The position numbers were made by a program, and so were the translations under genes. Positions 17,028 through 25,009 of a stretch of 64,000 nt of DNA are shown piece after piece (positions within the stretch are counted from its first letter, which is position 1; each line of letters opens with the position of its first letter). The notes below the pieces were generated by a model, which saw only the letters and a program-made list of their open reading frames with translations, was not told where the DNA came from and did no database searches. The DNA comes from PALSA-505 sp036502085 (GTDB taxonomy: Bacteria; Actinomycetota; Actinomycetes; Streptosporangiales; Streptosporangiaceae): the NCBI GenBank assembly GCA_036502085.1, contig DASXZD010000057.1, positions 1-64,000 on the forward strand, in the 5' to 3' direction.

Positions 17028-17066
17028 AAACGTCCGGCCAGGGCACCCGGTCCTGGCCGGACGTTT
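17028..17066 (+). terminator. intrinsic terminator after propeller paralogue 1
   Basis: AAACGTCCGGCCAGG (17028-17042) and CCTGGCCGGACGTTT (17052-17066) form a perfect 15-bp stem with a 9-nt loop, 32 bp after the stop codon. The A/T ends of the stem supply a short U run. Confidence 0.85.
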
Positions 17067-17183
17067 CCGTATGTACCGTCCCGGGTCACGTTTTACTGGC
17101 GGTCGATGCGATTTGGGCGGATGCAGTTACAATCGTCTGGACCCTGAGCCAGGGCGATCCCGAAAAGCCTGCCTGGAGGCATG

Positions 17184-18584
17184 ATGGGCCGTACCGGTCG
17201 CAGAAAGCAGCGGAACATAACCGGAGCGTTCGCAACCGTGTCGCTGCTGAGTGCGGTGTTCCTGCTGGGCGGCGTCGGGTCCGGCGCCCACGCGGCCGCC
17301 ACGCGCACCGCGCGCAGCGTGCCCGCCACACGCACCTTGCCCGCCGCTGCCCCCACCGGGCCGGTGTCCTCGACCCCGGCTAGCAACACGCCCGAGCTGT
17401 ACAAGACCGGTACGACCGAGCAGGTGCGCCAGCTGGTGGCATGCGGCGGCATCATGTACGCGGTGGGCAGCTTCACCGAGATCAAGCAGGGCCGCCTGCA
17501 CTACATCCGGGACAACGCGTTCAGCTTCAGCGCGACCTCGCCTTACACGGTCACGTCGTGGGACCCCGACGTGAACGGCATCGTGAACTCGATCGCGTTT
17601 GACGGCTCCGACTGCTCGAACGCCTACCTGGGCGGCCAGTTCAGCTCGATCGGCGGCACGTCGGTGAAGGACATCGCCGAAGTCAGCACGTCAACGGGCG
17701 CGGTCAACCCGGCCTTCGGGCACAGCACCAACGGCCAGGTCAACACGCTGGTGGTGGCGGGCGGCCACCTGCTGACCGGCGGGTCCTTCACCTCGGTCAA
17801 CGGCAGCTCACAGAACTACTACGTGAGCCTGGATCCGGTGACCGGGCGGGACGACGGCTACCTTCAGCTGGCCCTCACCGGCAGCTATCAGTACCCCGGC
17901 GCGTTCACGAACCACACCAATATCTACAACCAGCAGCTCAGTCACAACGGCCGCAGGCTCCTGGTCGAGGGCGTCTTCACCATGGTCGGCGGGCAGCCGA
18001 GGCAGCAGATCTTCATGCTGGACCTGGGCTCGGCCAGCGCCACGCTGTCCGACTGGACGTCAGCTGAGTTCAACCAGTTCTGCGCCGACAAGCACCCCTT
18101 CTACGTGAAGGCGGCGGCCTGGGCCCCAGGGGACAGCGCGGTCTACACCGCGACGACGGGCGAGTTCGCCTTCGGCTGGAACCAGACGTACCCGCTGACC
18201 GGGCTGTGCGATTCGGTGGCGGCCTTCCCGTCTGCCGAGCAGTCGGTCAGCCATGAGTGGATCAACTACGACGGCTGCGACTCGCTCTACTCCGTTGCCG
18301 CCGATGCGAGCACGGTCTACGCCGGCGGGCACCAGCGCTGGGCCGACAACGCCAACGGGTGCAACGACGCAGGCCCCGGCTCGGTCGCGGCCCCGGGCAT
18401 GGGCGGGTTCTCGCCGGCCACCGGGGCGCTGACCTTCAACCTGACCCGGTCCCGCGGCCTGGGGGCCGACGACATGCTGCTCACCACGAAGGGCTTGTGG
18501 ATCGCCAGCGACAACTTCGAGGCCTCGGACAAGTGCGCCGGCGTCGCCGATCACGCAGGCATCTGCTTCCTGCCCTATTCGTGA
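17184..18584 (+). CDS. secreted beta-propeller protein, paralogue 2
   Basis: A 466-residue exported paralogue of the preceding gene. The signal peptide ends about GSGAHA-AA, then an Ala/Thr/Arg-rich spacer and the shared TTEQVRQLVACGG motif. Blade motifs GGQFSSIGG, GGSFTSVNG and GVFTMVGGQ recur, and the GGHQRW and C-terminal GICFLPYS motifs are kept. I prefer ATG 17184 to ATG 17181 because it keeps the GGAGG-N4-ATG spacing seen in both neighbours. The terminator between paralogues 1 and 2 indicates separate transcription, so the copies may be expressed under different conditions. Function unknown. Confidence 0.8.
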   Translation: MGRTGRRKQRNITGAFATVSLLSAVFLLGGVGSGAHAAATRTARSVPATRTLPAAAPTGPVSSTPASNTPELYKTGTTEQVRQLVACGGIMYAVGSFTEIKQGRLHYIRDNAFSFSATSPYTVTSWDPDVNGIVNSIAFDGSDCSNAYLGGQFSSIGGTSVKDIAEVSTSTGAVNPAFGHSTNGQVNTLVVAGGHLLTGGSFTSVNGSSQNYYVSLDPVTGRDDGYLQLALTGSYQYPGAFTNHTNIYNQQLSHNGRRLLVEGVFTMVGGQPRQQIFMLDLGSASATLSDWTSAEFNQFCADKHPFYVKAAAWAPGDSAVYTATTGEFAFGWNQTYPLTGLCDSVAAFPSAEQSVSHEWINYDGCDSLYSVAADASTVYAGGHQRWADNANGCNDAGPGSVAAPGMGGFSPATGALTFNLTRSRGLGADDMLLTTKGLWIASDNFEASDKCAGVADHAGICFLPYS

Positions 18585-18733
18585 CCAAATCTCCCCCTAA
18601 GTCCGTGTCAACCGGATGCTAGGCCTTTGCGTCTTATTTACAGAACCCCGTAACTTCCCCGCAGTACCCCTGGTCACAGGCACTGAGGGGCGTGCCCAGG
18701 CGGTAGCCTGCGCGCTTGACGCATGGAGGGGTC

Positions 18734-20116
18734 ATGCGTATACGCAGAACGTGGTCGCGGGGAGCGGCTGCCCTGCTGTCGAGTGGTTTTGTCCTGGCGG
18801 CCTCCGGGATCGCCGCGCCCACGGTCCTCGCCGATCCGGGACCGCTGGGCCCGGTCGCGGCCATACCGGCCCAGGGAACGCCTTCCCTGGGCCCCAGCGG
18901 CACGACCGAGCAGATCCGCCAGCTGACCGCGTGCGGCGGGACCATGTACGCCGTGGGCAGCTTCACCGAGATCAGCCAGAATGGCGTGACCTACCCGGTC
19001 AGCAACGTGATCAGCTTCAGCGAAACCGCGCCGTACACGCTGAATAGCTGGGCGCCTGCCGTCAACGGCACGGTCAACACGATCGGGTTCGCCAGCGGCA
19101 ACTGCGCCGATGCCTACATCGGCGGGAACTTCTCCTCGGTCGGCGGCGTGCCGGCCAAGGACATCGCGGAGATCGACACCACCACCGGCCAGCTGGTCCC
19201 GACCTTCGAGACCAGGGCCAGCGGCCAGATCGAGACGATCCTCGGCTACAACAATCACCTGCTGGTCGGCGGGTACTTCAAGACGATCAACGGGAACGAC
19301 ACCGACCATTACATGGCCAGCCTGGATCCCGTCACCGGCAAGGATGACGGCTTCATCCAGCTCAACATCTCCGGCAACTACCAGTTCCCCGGTTCCGGCA
19401 CCAACCCCACCAGGGTCTACAACCAGCAGCTCAGCCGCGGCGGCACGCTCGACCTGGTGGAGGGGGACTTCACCTCGGTCGGCGGCCAGGGCCGGCAGCA
19501 GATATTCATGCTGGATCTGAGCGGGGCCACCGCCCAGGTCACCGGCTGGAGCTCGCCGGAGTGGGATGGCAGCCAGGGCAACCTGCCGTTCGGCTACCCG
19601 TACCAGTGCCACGGCAACGAGGCGTTCTACCTGCAGGCCGCCTCCTGGTCCGCCGACGACTCGACCATCTACATCGCGACCACCGGCTACCACCCGTGGA
19701 ACCTGCAGGCCGGCTCGTACCCGCGCAGCGGCCTGTGCGACGCCGCGGCGGCCTTCCCGTCCACCCAGACGGAGGTCACGCACCTCTGGGTCAACTACAC
19801 CGGCTGCGACTCGCTGTACTCCACGGCCGCCGACGCGAGCACCGCCTACTTCGGCGGGCACGAGCGGTGGTCGACCAACGCGAACGGCTGCGACTACGCC
19901 GGTCCCGACGCGATCTCCGCACCCGGCATGGAAGGCCTCTCGCCCGCCGGCGGGGACCTTACCTTCAACCCGACCAGGGCCCGCGGGCTCGGGGCCGACG
20001 ACATGCTGGTCACCGACCAGGGACTGTGGATCGGCAGCGACAACCTCAAGGGCGCCAACAGGTGCGGCAACAGGAAGGGCTACTCGGGCATCTGCCTGCT
20101 CCCCTACAGCTCATAA
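18734..20116 (+). CDS. secreted beta-propeller protein, paralogue 3
   Basis: A 460-residue third tandem paralogue, somewhat more diverged. The signal peptide ends about APTVLA-DP. It shares TTEQIRQLTACGG, GGNFSSVGG, GGYFKTING, GDFTSVGGQGRQQIFML, GGHERW and a final ICLLPYSS. An insertion around residues 280-290 (PFGYPYQCHGNEAF) distinguishes it. ATG 18734 follows GGAGGGG; an upstream TTG is less likely. A strong terminator follows. Secreted beta-propeller of unknown ligand; a matrix or adhesin role near a polysaccharide locus is inference. Confidence 0.8.
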   Translation: MRIRRTWSRGAAALLSSGFVLAASGIAAPTVLADPGPLGPVAAIPAQGTPSLGPSGTTEQIRQLTACGGTMYAVGSFTEISQNGVTYPVSNVISFSETAPYTLNSWAPAVNGTVNTIGFASGNCADAYIGGNFSSVGGVPAKDIAEIDTTTGQLVPTFETRASGQIETILGYNNHLLVGGYFKTINGNDTDHYMASLDPVTGKDDGFIQLNISGNYQFPGSGTNPTRVYNQQLSRGGTLDLVEGDFTSVGGQGRQQIFMLDLSGATAQVTGWSSPEWDGSQGNLPFGYPYQCHGNEAFYLQAASWSADDSTIYIATTGYHPWNLQAGSYPRSGLCDAAAAFPSTQTEVTHLWVNYTGCDSLYSTAADASTAYFGGHERWSTNANGCDYAGPDAISAPGMEGLSPAGGDLTFNPTRARGLGADDMLVTDQGLWIGSDNLKGANRCGNRKGYSGICLLPYSS

Positions 20117-20126
20117 CGCCGCTCAG

Positions 20127-20163
20127 GGAGCGTCCGATCCGCGAGCGGGCCGGACGCTCCTTT
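20127..20163 (+). terminator. intrinsic terminator after propeller paralogue 3
   Basis: GGAGCGTCCG (20127-20136) pairs with CGGACGCTCC (20151-20160), followed by TTTG. It isolates the propeller genes from the downstream glycosyltransferase. Confidence 0.85.
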
Positions 20164-20199
20164 GTGCCCGGCGCCGGTGCACGGCGTCGATTCGCCGGC

Positions 20200-20214
20200 C
20201 ATAATTGGCTGGTG
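20200..20214 (+). promoter_or_regulatory. possible leaderless promoter of the WecG-type glycosyltransferase
   Basis: CATAAT (20200-20205) lies 6 bp before the GTG start at 20212, the distance expected between a -10 box and a transcript that begins at the start codon. No ribosome binding site precedes this GTG. Leaderless mRNAs are common in actinobacteria; the call rests on spacing alone. Confidence 0.35.
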
Positions 20215-21018
20215 ACGACGCATGATCATCCAGTACCTGAGGCGGCCGGCCGGCTGATGCTGGCCGGGGTCCCCTTTGACCGGCTGACCGAGGCGCAGGT
20301 CATCGCGCACATCATTGATTCGGTCAAGAACGGCCGCGGCGGCTGGGTCGCCACGCCCAATATCGATATCTGCCGCGTTGCCGCGGGCGAGCCGGCCCTG
20401 CGCGAGCTGCTGGCCAGCGCGTCCCTGGTGACGGTGGACGGCAAGCCGCTGCAGTGGGCGTCGCAGCTGCGCAACGACCCCCTGCCGGAACGGGTCACCG
20501 GCTCCTCGATGATCTTCACCCTGACCGAGGCGGCCGCCCGCCACGGCCTGTCCATCTACCTGCTGGGCGGCGAGCCCGGAGTGCCCGGCCAGGCGGGCGA
20601 GGCGCTGCGCCGCCGGTACCCGGGCCTGGTCGTCGCAGGCACCGACTCGCCGGACGTGGACCGCGTCCCCGCCCCCGCCACGGTCGAGGCCGTCCGGGCC
20701 AAGCTGGCCGCCGCCGCACCGAACATCGTCTTCGTGGGCCTCGGGTTCCCCAAGCAGGAACGCCTCATAACCGCAGTAAGTTCGATTATTCCGAACGCTT
20801 GGTTCGTAAGCTGCGGGGCTGCCATACCGTTTGCCGCGGGAGCAGTTTCCCGCGCGCCGCGCTGGATGCAGCAGGCCGGCCTTGAGTGGGTGCACCGGCT
20901 GCTCAGCGAGCCACGGCGGCTGTTCAGCCGGTATGTCGTGCACGACATACCCTTCGCGGTCCGCCTGCTCGCTTCGAGCGCCCTGTACCGCCTGCTGCGG
21001 CGCGGGCGGGCCACATAG
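20212..21018 (+). CDS. WecG/TagA/CpsF family glycosyltransferase (GT26)
   Basis: A 268-residue membrane-associated glycosyltransferase that adds the second sugar (ManNAc or ManNAcA in studied members) to a polyprenyl-diphosphate-linked sugar. Family motifs: TPNIDICR, VTVDGKPLQWAS, the nucleotide-binding IYLLGGEPGV, VGLGFPKQER, SCGAAIPFAAG and RAPRWMQQAGLEWVHRLLSEPRRLF. The start at GTG 20212 keeps the N-terminus; ATG 20256 is an alternative. It follows the initiating transferase by function and ends convergently with the sulfotransferase array, 14 bp from ST1. Confidence 0.92.
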   Translation: MTTHDHPVPEAAGRLMLAGVPFDRLTEAQVIAHIIDSVKNGRGGWVATPNIDICRVAAGEPALRELLASASLVTVDGKPLQWASQLRNDPLPERVTGSSMIFTLTEAAARHGLSIYLLGGEPGVPGQAGEALRRRYPGLVVAGTDSPDVDRVPAPATVEAVRAKLAAAAPNIVFVGLGFPKQERLITAVSSIIPNAWFVSCGAAIPFAAGAVSRAPRWMQQAGLEWVHRLLSEPRRLFSRYVVHDIPFAVRLLASSALYRLLRRGRAT

Positions 21019-21032
21019 AGCCACCTAGAGCC

Positions 21033-22043
21033 CTAGGCCGGCGTGGCGCCTTCCCTTGCCTCGTAGTACCGCGCGGCCACGTCGGCGGTCATCTCGCGCA
21101 CCTGCTCGATTTCCTGCTCGGAGAGCCGGTCCTTGAACGAGCCCAGCGCCGCCCGCGAGTCCATCGGCCGAAACGCGGTGCGGGACAGCCCGCCGCGCAG
21201 GCTCCACGCGTGCGAGGTCTCCGCCCGGCCGTGGTCGGTAGTCGCCGAGATGATGCGCTGCCGGGCCCGGTCGGTCCAGGTCAGGCCGCACACCGCGTAA
21301 AGGTCGCGGAAGCCGCCCTCGGGGTCCTTGGCCAGATCCTCGTAACGCTGCATGTGCAGCAGGCCGGGCTCCCGCTCGTTCAGGTCGCCGAGCACCGCGT
21401 AGGTGACCCGCCAGAGCGTCGCGGCCTTGGCGACCGGGTCCGTCGAGTCGGCCGTGGCCTTCAGCTCGCTGGCGAACGGGCCGAGCAGGTCGCGCATGAG
21501 CAGCGGCTGATCCAGCAGCTCGTGCGGGTTGGCCTGCCAGCCGAGCTTGCGCCAGCTGCCGACGAACGAGACCGGATGACGGATGCATACCACTACCCGT
21601 ACCCCTAGCCGGCGGGCGAACCAGGGCGCCGACAGCGTGGCGAACGGGTCGTCGATGAGGGCGCGGCGGCGCCGGATCCGGCCGGCCGTGAAGGCGGTCG
21701 AGTACTTTGCCAGCCGGGCCAGGTCGGCTGGAGCGCGGTTACGCTGCAGCTCGGCGACGAGGTGGTACCGCAGCCGCAGCGTGTCGGAGAACGCAGTCGC
21801 CCAGCGTTCGTCGTTGTCCGGGCAGATGTACTGGTACCGGTGGGTTATCTCGGCGTTAAGCACGCCGGGAGAATGGCCGGGCGGGCGCTGCGGGTTCATC
21901 GGCTCGTTGACGTAGACGACTTCACCGCCGGACTGCAGCATCTTGCCGATCCAGCTGGTGCCGCTGCGCGGCAGTCCGGTAACGAGAATTCCCTGATCCG
22001 CAGGCATGCCGGGAACGCCATCTCCTCTGCCGTTGACGGTCAC
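21033..22043 (-). CDS. sulfotransferase (ST1)
   Basis: A 336-residue PAPS-dependent sulfotransferase that would move sulfate to a hydroxyl of a glycan or lipid. The 5'-phosphosulfate loop is LPRSGTSW (about 24-31), and the 3'-phosphate motif is VVVCIRHPVSFVGSW. GTG 22043 starts 5 bp after the stop of ST2, suggesting coupling; in-frame starts at 22082 and 22007 are possible. It is the last gene of a long minus-strand run that begins with the chain-length gene. No signal peptide; cytoplasmic or inner-face location is expected. Acceptor unknown. Confidence 0.88.
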   Translation of the reverse strand: MTVNGRGDGVPGMPADQGILVTGLPRSGTSWIGKMLQSGGEVVYVNEPMNPQRPPGHSPGVLNAEITHRYQYICPDNDERWATAFSDTLRLRYHLVAELQRNRAPADLARLAKYSTAFTAGRIRRRRALIDDPFATLSAPWFARRLGVRVVVCIRHPVSFVGSWRKLGWQANPHELLDQPLLMRDLLGPFASELKATADSTDPVAKAATLWRVTYAVLGDLNEREPGLLHMQRYEDLAKDPEGGFRDLYAVCGLTWTDRARQRIISATTDHGRAETSHAWSLRGGLSRTAFRPMDSRAALGSFKDRLSEQEIEQVREMTADVAARYYEAREGATPA

Positions 22044-22048
22044 CGGAG

Positions 22049-23092
22049 CTACCGGCACCAGCTGGGCTCGCGGCCCAGCCATTCGGCTAGCCGCTGGTCG
22101 TGCGGGCGGAAGTAGTCCTCGAGCTCCTCGCGGACCGCCGGCGGTATCGGCGCGGACCGCGGCCGGGCGTTGCGCTGCTTGAACTCGGGGTACTCGGCGT
22201 GCGGCAGGCCCAGGAAGTCGAGCACCCCGTCGTAGATCCGCGCCGGGTCGGTGAAGAACTCGCCGCTGTCCACGACGTGGATGCGATCCCGGCCGAAGAC
22301 CTTCTCCAGGTTCTGCAGCTGCTCGGCGTAGTGCCCGCGCAGGCGGTAGGCGTGATGCTGATGGCTGTAGCTGTAGTAGTGGGGGTTGGCCGCGATCTTC
22401 TCGGCCTCGCCCGCCAGCCGGCTCGCTTCGAGTTCGATGGCCCGCGGGTACGGCTCGGCCTCGAAGCCGAGGGCTGTCTCGTGCGCGTGCCCGGAGTAGC
22501 TGCGCTCGACCGGGTCGCGCAGCAGCACCAGCAGCTTCACGCCGGGCAGGTCGCGGTTGATCCGCTCCGCGGCCAGCGGGTGCATCATGTAATACGGGCT
22601 GGACTCGAACGCCATCGGCGCCACGCCGGCCGCGCGCGCGGCGATCCGGGCGCGGACGCGGAGCGGGAAATGGCTCCGGTACCAGGCCATCCCGCGGTCG
22701 TAGGCGTTGTCGAAGTAGTGCACTTCCTGGTGCAGCACCGGGTGGAACACGGCCGGGTGCGCGCTGAGCGTACGGGACATGGACGTGGTGCCCGCCCGCT
22801 GCGCCCCGACGATCAGGAAGCTCGGCAGCATCCGGGCCCAGGAGGTGGGTATCCCGGCTGCCACCAGGGTGGTATAGGTGGCGCGCTTGACCGGGCGCGG
22901 CAGTCGGTCGCGCCGGCGGGTCTGCGGTGCCCGTGCTGACTGCGACCGTGCTGACTTGGCCTGCGACTGTGCTGGCTGCGACTGTGCTGGCTGCGACGGG
23001 GACGGCTTGGCCTGCGAACTGCCCGGCGCGGCTCCGTTCGCGGATGCGCCGGGCGCGGAGGCCCGCTCCGCGGTCTGATCGCTCATGCTCAT
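22049..23092 (-). CDS. sulfotransferase (ST2) with disordered N-terminus
   Basis: A 347-residue heparan-sulfate-type sulfotransferase. After a roughly 60-residue Ser/Gln/Ala/Pro-rich, low-complexity N-terminus (QPAQSQ repeats) the catalytic domain begins, with FLIVGAQRAGTTSMSRTLSAHP (5'-PSB GAQRAGTTS about 96-104) and VKLLVLLRDPVERSYSGH (3'-PB). A BhCN-like YSYSHQHHAYRLRGHYAEQL segment is shared with ST3. ATG 23092 is preceded by GGGGTGG; the frame is open to 23161. Closest in the window to ST3, with which it probably arose by duplication. Acceptor unknown; glycan sulfation is inferred from the locus. Confidence 0.9.
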   Translation of the reverse strand: MSMSDQTAERASAPGASANGAAPGSSQAKPSPSQPAQSQPAQSQAKSARSQSARAPQTRRRDRLPRPVKRATYTTLVAAGIPTSWARMLPSFLIVGAQRAGTTSMSRTLSAHPAVFHPVLHQEVHYFDNAYDRGMAWYRSHFPLRVRARIAARAAGVAPMAFESSPYYMMHPLAAERINRDLPGVKLLVLLRDPVERSYSGHAHETALGFEAEPYPRAIELEASRLAGEAEKIAANPHYYSYSHQHHAYRLRGHYAEQLQNLEKVFGRDRIHVVDSGEFFTDPARIYDGVLDFLGLPHAEYPEFKQRNARPRSAPIPPAVREELEDYFRPHDQRLAEWLGREPSWCR

Positions 23093-23260
23093 GCTGCCAC
23101 CCCGCTGGACGCGATGGCGCTGACTAGCTCGGCGTACTCCATGAGACATCTCCCTCCACACCGGGCTGAGTGCTGGCTGGCAACGGGGGCGCGAACGCGG
23201 TCAGAACTGGTCTCCGGCACGTGGCAGTGACCATGGCATCGCAGGCGGACGGCGACATGC

Positions 23261-24130
23261 TCATTGAGCCCAGCTCAGCGGCCTGCCGAGCAACCTGGTC
23301 AGCTGTTCGTCGTGCGGGACATAATACTCCTCGAGCATTTGTCGCGTTTTGACTTGGATAGGTTCGCCCGGCCGGGCGTTGAACTGGCCGAACCTGGTCG
23401 GCTCGTACGGCCGCAGCCCTAGGAACGCCAGCAGATCCCGGTACGTCGCGGCGGGCCGGCCGAAGTAGGTCTCGCTGTCGATCACGTGCACCTGCTCGCG
23501 CGGGAAAAACGTGAAGGCGTGCTCGAGCTGCTCCGCGTAGTGGCCGCGGTGCCGGTAAGAGTGATGACGATGAGACAGGCTCTCATACGAGATGTCCTCC
23601 CGCATCCGGTCGATCTCGCCCGCGAGCCGCTGGTCCTCTAGCTCCAGCGCCTTCTCGAAGCTCGCCTCCTGCTCGAAGCCGCGGGCGTACTCGTGCTTGT
23701 AGGCGGAGAAGGCACGCTCGACCGGATCACGCAGCATGACCACCAGCTTCGTCTGCGGCAGGTCGCGGGCGAGCCGCTCGAGCGCGAACGGGTGGTACAC
23801 GTAGTAGCCGCTGGCCTCGAAGGCGACCGGGCCGCCCGCCGCCCGCCGCCGGAGGCGCGCGATCTCGGCGACCGGGAAGTGCCCCTGATACCAGCGCATG
23901 CCGCGGTGGTAGTTCAGGTCGAAGTAGTTGACGCCCTTGCGGAACGTCGCCGGCATCAGTTGCGGATGGGCCGACAGCATGCGAAACAGCGAGGTGGTGC
24001 CGCAGCGCGAGGCGCCGATCATGATGAAGGAGGGCAGCAGCCGCAGCGGCGCCGTGGCCTCGCCGAGCCCGGTGTACGCCTGCCGCCCGACCCGCCGCAG
24101 CTTCCTGGGCGTGACGTCACGCACGGTCAT
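23261..24130 (-). CDS. sulfotransferase (ST3)
   Basis: A 289-residue sulfotransferase close to ST2. The 5'-PSB loop is IGASRCGTTSLF (about 38-49), the 3'-PB motif is TKLVVMLRDPVERAFSAYKHE, and SHRHHSYRHRGHYAEQLEHA follows. ATG 24130 has GGAGG 11 bp upstream; ATG/GTG 24142 would place the ribosome site too close. It lies 24 bp after ST4, same strand, and 168 bp before ST2. Substrate unknown. Confidence 0.9.
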   Translation of the reverse strand: MTVRDVTPRKLRRVGRQAYTGLGEATAPLRLLPSFIMIGASRCGTTSLFRMLSAHPQLMPATFRKGVNYFDLNYHRGMRWYQGHFPVAEIARLRRRAAGGPVAFEASGYYVYHPFALERLARDLPQTKLVVMLRDPVERAFSAYKHEYARGFEQEASFEKALELEDQRLAGEIDRMREDISYESLSHRHHSYRHRGHYAEQLEHAFTFFPREQVHVIDSETYFGRPAATYRDLLAFLGLRPYEPTRFGQFNARPGEPIQVKTRQMLEEYYVPHDEQLTRLLGRPLSWAQ

Positions 24131-24154
24131 GACGGGCTGCACCTCCGCGAGCGG

Positions 24155-25000
24155 TCAATCCCAGCCCCAGCGCTGCCTGAGCTGAATGTCAAACTCCGCC
24201 TCCACGTCGGCGATCTCGCCGTCGAGCCGCTCCCTGACGAAGGCGATGTCACCCGGCGACATCGTCGGCTTGGTGTCGCCGAGCGGCTTGTACAGCAGGC
24301 GCTCGACCAGCTTGGACCGCTTGATGCGGCCGACCAGGTCGGCTCCGTCGCGGCTGCGCACCCAGTTCGCGGCGTGCTTGGCGGCCGCGGCGAGAGGAAG
24401 CCAGCGGGCCCCGCTCGCGGGCAGCCTGGCCGCCAGGTCATCGGGGCTGACGACCTGGCGGCCGATCTGGAGCCAGTCGGTAACCTCGTCGAGGAAGGCC
24501 TGCGGAGCGGCCTGCAGGTCATCGAAGACCGCGATGTGCAGCGCCTTGCGGTCGAAGCTGCCCAGGTACCGGCGCAGCAGCGTCGCGTAGCGGCCCTCAT
24601 CGAGCAGCACCGGCTCGCTGCGCGCCGTCTCGATGAAGGTCGGTGCGGCCAGCCCGTGCCGTTGCAGGTACAGGTACGAGGAGAACGCGCGGGCGGCCGG
24701 CTCGCGCAGCGTGACCATGAGGCGGACGTCGGGGCCGAGGCACTCGCGGATCCGCTCCGGCGCCTCGGTGTTCACCAGGTAGTCGGGGCAGACCTCGCCG
24801 ATGATCTTGTGCTCGGGCCGGACGCCGCGGAACTGCGCGCCGTACCAGTCCAGCCCCCGGTCGTAGTACCGGCTGAAGAAGTAGAGATCCTTGGCCTCGC
24901 TGAGGTAGACCTCCGGATGCGATATCAGGACCTCGTGCAGCCAGGTGGAACCGGACTTGCCCGGGCCGATGTGCAAGAAGTTGGGCAGCTGCTGCGACAT
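24155..25000 (-). CDS. sulfotransferase (ST4)
   Basis: A 281-residue sulfotransferase of the heparan/N-deacetylase-N-sulfotransferase-like group. FLHIGPGKSGSTWLHEVL holds the 5'-PSB loop (GPGKSGSTW about 12-20) and VRLMVTLREPAARAFSSYLY the 3'-PB motif. The start is fixed by AGAGGAT just upstream of ATG 25000. The stop of the sulfotransferase–GT2 fusion lies 9 bp upstream, so the genes are surely co-transcribed. Acceptor unknown. Confidence 0.92.
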   Translation of the reverse strand: MSQQLPNFLHIGPGKSGSTWLHEVLISHPEVYLSEAKDLYFFSRYYDRGLDWYGAQFRGVRPEHKIIGEVCPDYLVNTEAPERIRECLGPDVRLMVTLREPAARAFSSYLYLQRHGLAAPTFIETARSEPVLLDEGRYATLLRRYLGSFDRKALHIAVFDDLQAAPQAFLDEVTDWLQIGRQVVSPDDLAARLPASGARWLPLAAAAKHAANWVRSRDGADLVGRIKRSKLVERLLYKPLGDTKPTMSPGDIAFVRERLDGEIADVEAEFDIQLRQRWGWD

Positions 25001-25009
25001 CGGATCCTC

